A stretch of DNA of 64,000 bases from positions 1 through 64,000 of the forward strand of contig CAKJVC010000179.1 in assembly GCA_918026815.1 (NCBI GenBank). Reading direction: 5' to 3'. Made by a program: the position numbers and the translations under genes. Below the pieces are notes generated by a model. That model did not search any database. It was not told where the DNA came from and was given only the letters and a program-made list of their open reading frames with translations. The stretch is from Chalara sp. BL73 (lineage: Eukaryota; Ascomycota; Leotiomycetes; Helotiales). Of the stretch, positions 57,118-64,000 are shown piece by piece. Positions within the stretch are counted from its first letter, which is position 1, and every line of letters begins with the position of its first letter.

Positions 57118-59475
57118 ATGTTACTGTATCCAACTAATGACGGTGCTCGTTATGAGCTGGCGAGCCCAACGGCCATGCCGAAGGCTGCTGGCTTCTTGTG
57201 GAATCAGAAGATGATGATTCAGGTTACTTGTCGAGGCTATGCCACTGCTCAATTCATGCAGCCTGAACCTGCTAAGTATGTTCATGCACCCAACCTGGAA
57301 ATGAAGACATTTATGCAGCCGGAGCAGAACTATTACGCCCATCATCCGGGTCGCTTCGTCTACATCAAGGACGAGGAAACGGGCCAGCTGTTCTCTGCCC
57401 CATATGAGCCGGTACGGGCTCCGGTGGACCGCTTCGCTTTCTCCGTTGGCAAAAGTGACATCAAATGGACCATCGAGTACCTAAGCATCAGAGTGGAGAT
57501 GACCTTGGCCCTTCCGACGCAGGATGTGGCGGAACTATGGTCTATCCGAGTGACAAATCTGTCGAGAAGGTCCCGCAAAATCAGTATCTACCCGTATTTC
57601 CCATTTGGCTATATGTCCTGGATGAATCAAGAGGCTGAGTACCGCAAGGATCTTGGTGGTATCGTAGCAAACAGTATCACTCCTTACCAGAAGTCATCGG
57701 ATTACTTCAAAAACAAGCTTCTGAAAGATAAATCGTATTTCTTGTGTGAGACACTGCCGAACTCATGGGAAGCTAATCAACAGGCTTTTGAGGGGGAAGG
57801 TGGTTTACACAATCCCTCTGCGCTATTGGAACCAGAGCTAGCAGGTGGAGATGCACGCTATGAAACACCCACTGCTATTGTACAATACCGCGTAGAACTG
57901 GAAGCGGGTGAGCAACAGGAGTACCGATTCTTACTTGGACCTGCTCTGGATGATGCAGAGATTCGCAAAATGCGGATTAAATACTTGAGCAAGGAGCGAT
58001 TCGCACAGGCTGCCCGTGAGAATGCGTCGTATATTCGGAAAGGACGAGGATGTCTTCATATGCAAACTCCAGACAAAGATCTCGATAATTTTGTCAACAA
58101 TTGGCTTCCCCGACAGGTCTACTACCACGGCGATGTGAATCGTTTGACCACAGATCCACAAACGCGGAATTATCTACAGGACAATATGGGCATGAGCTTT
58201 CTAAAACCTTATGTGACTCGTAGTGCATTGATGAAGTCGCTGGCCCAACAAGAGCCCACGGGTGCCATGCCAGATGGTATCATCTTAGTCGAAGGTGCGG
58301 AGCTGAAATTCATCAATCAGGTACCACACACCGATCATTGTGTATGGCTGCCAGTAGCCTTAGAAGTTTACCTAGCGGAAACGGCTGATTATGGGTTGTT
58401 GGAAGAAAAGGTTTGCAGCTCTAATGGTGATGAATATACCGTGTTTGAACGCCTCTCCCGCGCGATGAACTGGTTGCTTTCTGAGCGCGACCAACGGGGC
58501 CTGAGCTATATTGCCCAGGGTGACTGGTGTGATCCAATGAACATGGTCGGTTACAAAGGCAGAGGTGTCTCGGGCTGGCTTACGGTGGCTACTGCATACG
58601 CACTGAATCTCTGGGCTGATGTATGCGAGCATCAAGGCGAGCTTCGGATAGCAAAGTTCTACCGTACTGGCGCCAAAGAGGTCAACATGGCCGCCAATGA
58701 ATATTTTTGGGATGGTGACTGGTTTGCCCGCGGCATTACAGATGACAACGTGACCTTTGGCGTTAAGAACGATCGCGAAGGTCGCATCTGGCTGAACCCT
58801 CAAGCGTGGTCTATCCTCAGCGGCGCAGCTAATGCTAAACAGCGTGCAAAGATGCTAGTGCAAGTTGATGAGCAGTTAAGCTCGCCGTATGGCGTTGCTA
58901 TGTTTGGACCACCGTACAGCGGCATGCGAGAAGACATTGGCCGCGTGACACAGAAGTATCCTGGCTCCGCAGAGAATGCATCTATCTATAACCACGCCGC
59001 GATCTTCTATATCTACAGCTTGTATAAGATCGGTGAGAAGGATCGAGCATACAAGCTACTGCGACAAATGTTGCCGGGACCGGATGAGAAGGACTACATC
59101 CAGCGCGGTCAGCTGCCAGTATATATTCCCAATTATTACCGTGGAGCTTGGCGTGAGTATCCACGTACCGCAGGGCGATCAAGTCAATTGTTCAACACTG
59201 GGACGGTCTCCTGGGTATATCGCTGTTTCATCGAAGGACTCTGCGGTCTGCGCGGTGATGCAGAAGGATTGACAATCCATCCTCAGCTACCATCTGAGTG
59301 GAAGGGTATTAAAGTTATCCGCGAGTTTCGCGGCTCAACTTTCATAGTAGACATTAAGAAGGCAGATGTGAGGGAGGTCAAAGTCTCTCAAAATGGTAAA
59401 GAGCTTCCAGGGGCCCGTATAACGAGATTTCAGCCAGGAAAGGAGTACGAAGTTTTTGTCCTGGTCCCGGAATAA
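57118..59475 (+). CDS. GH94 phosphorylase, cellobionic acid phosphorylase type
   Basis: A single uninterrupted frame of 785 residues. The order is a beta-sandwich N-domain (SPTAMPKAAGFLWNQKMM), a helical linker, an (alpha/alpha)6 barrel and a C-terminal cap (PQLPSEW). GH94 marks include NNWLPRQVYYHGD, NYLQDNMGM, PDGIILVEGAEL, the general-acid Asp in QGDWCDPMNMVGYKG, and SAENASIYNHAAIFYIYSLY, then RTAGRSSQLFNTGTVSWVYR. The best-known fungal member of this shape is the Neurospora enzyme that splits cellobionate with phosphate into glucose 1-phosphate and gluconate. No signal peptide, so it acts in the cytosol. Absence of introns among intron-rich neighbours, in a largely bacterial family, suggests acquisition by transfer. 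Confidence 0.88.
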   Translation: MLLYPTNDGARYELASPTAMPKAAGFLWNQKMMIQVTCRGYATAQFMQPEPAKYVHAPNLEMKTFMQPEQNYYAHHPGRFVYIKDEETGQLFSAPYEPVRAPVDRFAFSVGKSDIKWTIEYLSIRVEMTLALPTQDVAELWSIRVTNLSRRSRKISIYPYFPFGYMSWMNQEAEYRKDLGGIVANSITPYQKSSDYFKNKLLKDKSYFLCETLPNSWEANQQAFEGEGGLHNPSALLEPELAGGDARYETPTAIVQYRVELEAGEQQEYRFLLGPALDDAEIRKMRIKYLSKERFAQAARENASYIRKGRGCLHMQTPDKDLDNFVNNWLPRQVYYHGDVNRLTTDPQTRNYLQDNMGMSFLKPYVTRSALMKSLAQQEPTGAMPDGIILVEGAELKFINQVPHTDHCVWLPVALEVYLAETADYGLLEEKVCSSNGDEYTVFERLSRAMNWLLSERDQRGLSYIAQGDWCDPMNMVGYKGRGVSGWLTVATAYALNLWADVCEHQGELRIAKFYRTGAKEVNMAANEYFWDGDWFARGITDDNVTFGVKNDREGRIWLNPQAWSILSGAANAKQRAKMLVQVDEQLSSPYGVAMFGPPYSGMREDIGRVTQKYPGSAENASIYNHAAIFYIYSLYKIGEKDRAYKLLRQMLPGPDEKDYIQRGQLPVYIPNYYRGAWREYPRTAGRSSQLFNTGTVSWVYRCFIEGLCGLRGDAEGLTIHPQLPSEWKGIKVIREFRGSTFIVDIKKADVREVKVSQNGKELPGARITRFQPGKEYEVFVLVPE

Positions 59476-60972
59476 AGGTTTAGGAAGTATACAAGAATAG
59501 CAATATAAACTTGTAGATTACTATTATATCAACAAATATATGATAAAGAAAGAAAGCGCCGATCTGGAAAGGCTGTCGTTTGTATAGGTCCTATCAACAT
59601 TTACTCTAAACATAATAGCCGTAAAGCCTTCGAGCTCTTTACCTATCGTCACTCTTTGCTTTCTTCTGAGGTTGAAATGGATTGGTTAAGTATATGACTT
59701 TATTGCACCAACGACACTTTTATGGACTGCGAGTGAGCTCGGCCTTTCATTCTCGGTAACGAACATCCTTAAATGGCCTCATCTAGGTGATCTTGCACTC
59801 TTGCAATCTACACTTGGACCTTCCCGTAATACTCAGTGTGCGCCGATTGCCCGTCTGATCGTGACAGCGGTTATGTGGGGATCACGTCCAACTTAGCCTC
59901 AAAGATAGTTAGAGCAAAATAATTAATTTTATAACATCTTTCTACGTACAGAAGACATTCATCAAAAGCGTGTAGCTGATGCCTGCGTAAGACCCTCATG
60001 ATTTTTGTGTCGAACTGCCAAACTCGACTGGAATTACAAGATCCAACAAAATATGTGTTTTGATAGTTGAGCATACTGATATTTTTTATTCCGTATTCAC
60101 CTCGATCAATAACCGGATCTACCAAGCTGTACACCCACTACATATATCACCATAGGCGGACACAACACGGATGCGAGGCTTGGGGATCTCTACAAGTGAA
60201 TTCATATAACCTTAGGATTAACTTTTTCTTTCAATGGTTCCGTTTCAGTCTCCGAGCGTGAGCAGCTGCTACTTTACCCGGAACCGAGGGGTGGCCATAC
60301 CTGGGCAGTGCCTGAGCAGAGCCTGAGCACGCCCTAAGTCAGCCTGACCACCATAATGTCGGACCCATTTTGGCCTCCCATGTATGCCCTGGGTACAGTT
60401 TCCTTACTGGAACCCCGTTTTTACCTCCTTACATGGTTCCTGCTGGGCTGATATTGGATCTAACTTATTGATAGCACGTGTCTAGTTATTCAGACTCACG
60501 GTTTCCCAGACACCGCTAATTCAACCTTATTATATTCAAAGTAACAGTTTAACGTATTTTTTATAAGAGCTCACACTTACACACGACCGCTCTGCTATTA
60601 ACCAAGGTTTTGGTATCTAATCAATGAGATATAGTTTCAGACTGCTAGCTCTGTCGCCCGATTCAGCGTCTATATTGAGGAACAAGCTCGTGTAGATACT
60701 CTTTTTGGTATCTTCAAACATGGCAACTTCACTAAGCCAACTTACCTGATTAACGTGATTAAAGTTTTGAAGTTCTTTTTGAGGACAGGTGATCCTCTAG
60801 AGCATGGTGTTTCCAAGAAGCAGCATCGGTAGGAGGATCAATTCCCGTACTTGTTCGCCCGATCCCTACCATGTTGACTCAAGATGTGTCTGTAAAGGAT
60901 CTCTGATTGCACGTCTCTGGTGAGATTCGATTGAGCATCTTATATTATATATGAATTCTTATCGGATATCGA
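59476..60972. other. Intergenic with one coding-like fragment
   Basis: 1.5 kb without a supportable gene. At about 60640-60830 a plus-strand frame reads ARFSVYIEEQARVDTLFG and then LINVIKVLKFFLRTGDP before a stop. Its composition is protein-like but the family is unknown and no start or partner exon is found. It may be a gene or transposon remnant. Confidence 0.4.
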
Positions 60973-62894
60973 TTATATAAGATCAAAGAGATCTCCCTCT
61001 TCTTTCCAGTCGACAAGCTCTCCGTACATCCACCTTTCATAAAAGCATTGTCCTATGACTTCCCAACCATAATATTGTTTTCTCAAAATACAGGGCACCC
61101 TTGAGCCGTGCAGTATGCAAATGAAATCATTCTCACTGATATGTTGTGGCCCAAGTCCTATGAGGCCGTCTCTGCTACAGAAAACCCTCTTTTTCACACA
61201 TAAAAATATTCTTCTAGCCAGCGTTTGAACGAGCTCTCCTAGTTCATAAGCGTCTTCAAGAGTGGTGTCTTTTTTGACCACTCGCTCATAGTTGTGGTAA
61301 GCCCGAAGCATTTTGTCAAGTGCATTTTCTCGGTGGGTATCTGATTTAAAGCCTCTCATATCCTGGGCCATTAAGACCGCTAGCACCCTTTTCACCAATT
61401 CAGAGTCGCTGGGGGGGAGGGGGAAAAGCGTTCCTTGAGATTGCGAATCCAAGATTAAGGACTCGACAACTTGCTCGAGCCTCCACGCCTGTGGTACTTG
61501 TTGCTGGGGTTCGTGGGCCACTGAAGACACCACAGCGACCTGGCCAATGATTTTCCCCCTGACTGGCAACACTCTGGATAGCTGCAAAGAAGTATTCATA
61601 GGTTGATATAGATAGCCCTTGCAGGCATCAAAGTTATCTTTGCCGTCTATATCAAATGGTGTCCCTTGTGTACTCTTATTCAATCGCCAGTCAATTGCCC
61701 AGGACGGAAGAAGGCCAGGATACTTAGAGCCTCGGATAAGACCAAATATCGATAATGATTTTGTAGATCTAGCTATAGATGCAGAGATCATGGTGTATGC
61801 GGTGCTTGTGTCGAGAGAGTAATCAGGCACGATTTGTTCCCCGCATGGATCTTGGAACGCCAGAAAGGCGTACACTTGATCTCGTGCATCTGTTGCATCC
61901 ATTGAGAATGCTAATCGTCGCAGAATTTCCAGAAAAGAATGAGAATTTTGGCTACGACTTGTGAATTTTTGTCGACATCTCTCTACATGGTGAACGGTCT
62001 GAGCACCACGGCTACGGAGAAGTTGGGAGCTCCGCAACCCAAAGGAACCACTTGCCCCAGGTTCAATTTTAGCGACGACAACTAGAAGGTAGTGTAGCAA
62101 TCTGAAGTCGATCCCCTCTGAGCTAAGAAGGATAATAGGGAAGACGGAGAGGGCAGCCTCTTGGACAACCCAAGCCCTAGAGAACCAGGGCTTGTTGAAG
62201 GTATTGATTAAGCTCTTTATATAGCCATTACATGAGTTTCCGTCTAGTCCCAAATTCTCTTTAGTTGCATAGCCATGATACAAAATTATGATTATGACAT
62301 ACCGGACTCAGAATGCAGCACTGTTTTAACCCTTTGCTGGAGATCCCGGAGCAGAGTCCCGCTTAATTCCTGGCCGTGGTTAAATTCAGGTGTGGCCACA
62401 GCGCGGAGGAGTTTCAAGACAGTCAGTACATCGGCGTCTTGATTACCAAGCCAGATGAGTGTTCTCCAAGCTGATTGATAAATCTCTTTCATCATCGCAA
62501 CTTGGCTATTTCGCTCCTTGATATCCTTTTGGTTAATGCATATCTGATCCGCCCATATCCTTCTGGTAGAAGTGCCATTGGGTGCGCTCTGGACTAAGTG
62601 TTGCAAGAATTCGTTAAGATTTGTGGTGATTTGGAGAAGTCCAGAACCATGGATCTCAATGGGATATGTGCGAGGAGGGCCAGAATCCCAGTGATAGGTG
62701 AAGCCGTCATAGTAGGTAGTCTCTCCCCAGGTGTAGGATAGCGCTTCATAATTTGGATCTTCTTGTAAGTTTGCCTCATCGAGACTGAAGAGTGAAGACG
62801 GTTTGCTGGGATGTTCGGCCTCTTTCGAGATTCGCAGAACTAGCACTCTGATGGCTGTTGCATAAGAGAGCGGAGAATATTGGTACTCGCCCAT
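60973..62894 (-). CDS. HET-domain (heterokaryon incompatibility) protein
   Basis: Two exons (62894-62303, 62258-60973; 44-nt intron gtatgt-aag) encode 625 residues. The HET domain spans ~50-215: NYEALSYTWGE, IWADQICINQKD, ERNSQVAMMKEIYQSA, LIWLGNQD, and WFSRAWVVQE with DARDQVYAFLAF after it. This is the 6/OR-like class found in many gene copies in Pezizomycotina. The C-terminal 350 residues have no recognised domain except a GLGP element (RDGLIGLGP) that is common near the end of this class. The fold is related to TIR domains and triggers cell death on non-self contact. The frame is intact, unlike other defence genes in the window. Confidence 0.9.
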
Positions 62895-64000
62895 GACATA
62901 TATTTACGTAGAAGTTGCAGATAACCTGAAATTGTTAAGTAATAGTCAAAAGAAAAGAGAGTGTAGAGTAGTGTGTTGCTGCGAGCAAATGAGAGATACG
63001 CAAGGCAGTCATGAGAACGAATAATTGATTAAATCTTAACCTCTGGCGACCGAGCCTATGATTGGATGTCGGGCGACCCTCACCACATTGCCTTGCTATA
63101 CTCCTTCGCATTCTTGATAGCGTGGCACCTGCAAGTGTCCGTAAAGTCTCCAGAGATGACCAATCAGGCAGCGGCATTTGAATCTCAAGGTACAGCTATG
63201 CGCCACTCTAGTAATTGTAGAATTTCCTCCTAAGAACTAACTGGGAATAGATCTTTGGTAATTCCTCGGGTTGTCAGGCGAGTTGACTGGGTCAAGGGTG
63301 AGCCGAGGGGTGGTTAACGCCTGAGCATGGCCGGCAAGCTTACCAACTAACCAACGCGACGCAAAGGAGAGAGAAAACTGATTCATAATACCTGAGTATA
63401 CGAAACGTCTTAGAGGGCTACGTTAAAGATTTGCGCACCATGGCATTTTGTAGTCAAAAGGAGCATATACCCCATGTTTCTAATGGTACCATTACTTACG
63501 GTTTCCTTCATAACATTAACAGAAAAGGAGCGACCGGAAGAACTGTGGATTTATGTAAGGAATGTTGCCCCAGGTATATTGAGTTAAATTTTTTAGGCTA
63601 CGCCAGTCACTGCCTTCACTTCTGCTTGTATATCATACTTGCCAAGATCATAGGCCGACCATTATTGTGTATATGCGCTTGGAATTCGCGAGACAGCATT
63701 ACCAGCTGATTCCCAACTCTTGCTGAGGCTCTTGACAACTTGATACCCATAAGCTTTTGCTGCCAATTCAGGCTACCTTGAGGCTGTTGCCTTTGGTCAT
63801 AAGCCGTCGCTTGATGAAATTTCTTCCGAATTGGGGGGGGTTTCTGATGGAGCTGTAGGAAACTGCACTGACTGATTTCAAACTACGCTCGAATGTGGAC
63901 ATGTTACCCATCACCGAATTACCAATGCGATTGAAACAAACTCTTAGGAAATATATATTCTATGATAGGGAAAACTTTCATATCCCAACTCTGTAAGTAT
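62895..64000. other. Intergenic right edge
   Basis: Promoter region of the HET gene and further sequence without a supportable gene. ORFs at 62935-63177 and 63431-63709 have unfamiliar content. A G homopolymer lies at 63833-63840. Confidence 0.45.

Overview
The window is nuclear DNA from a filamentous ascomycete (Pezizomycotina). Genes are split by short GT-AG introns of about 43-121 nt, there are several HET-domain genes, and other fungal families are present (Zn2Cys6 factor, GFA, UstYa/DUF3328, fungal DODA). I cannot name the species; a leotiomycete-like genome is a guess. I see no rRNA, tRNA, CRISPR array or intact transposon.

Layout. 1-5 kb: a repeat-rich AT tract, an F-box gene, a UstYa-like relic and a broken GFA-family gene. 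5.7-13.2 kb: a self/non-self type locus. A kinase-like gene that reads on into a HET domain (minus strand) lies head-to-head with a paralogous kinase (plus strand). 15.7-23.1 kb: a glycerol module of Stl1-like symporter, glycerol kinase and aquaglyceroporin. 24-27 kb: a broken NLR-like gene (hydrolase-like N-terminus plus NB-ARC), flanked by two related ORF remnants in opposite orientation. 28-54.7 kb: an accessory, probably catabolic cluster. It contains an MFS transporter, an SDR, an FAD monooxygenase fused to an acetoacetate-decarboxylase-like domain, a C2H2+Zn2Cys6 regulator, a stand-alone histidinol-dehydrogenase-like enzyme, an S15/CocE hydrolase, a second SDR, a BBE-type flavin oxidase, a cupin, a Cys-less aldehyde-dehydrogenase-like protein, a LigB/DODA extradiol dioxygenase and an aldo-keto reductase fused to a RidA domain. 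57.1-59.5 kb: an intronless GH94 phosphorylase of the cellobionate type, probably acquired from bacteria. 61-62.9 kb: a second HET gene.

How they fit together. The glycerol genes cover proton-driven uptake, facilitated diffusion and the committing phosphorylation. The 28-54.7 kb block has no PKS, NRPS or terpene synthase. It is rich in hydrolase, oxygenase, decarboxylase and dehydrogenase functions around a pathway-type transcription factor, so breakdown or detoxification of an aromatic or heterocyclic compound is a better fit than biosynthesis. Four divergent or upstream regions in it share the heptamer TCGGCAT. Several genes carry single-base indels in short homopolymers (GFA, NLR-like, ALDH-like). 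These may be real decay or assembly error. Most other spliced models give clean open frames, which argues that the base sequence is generally sound.
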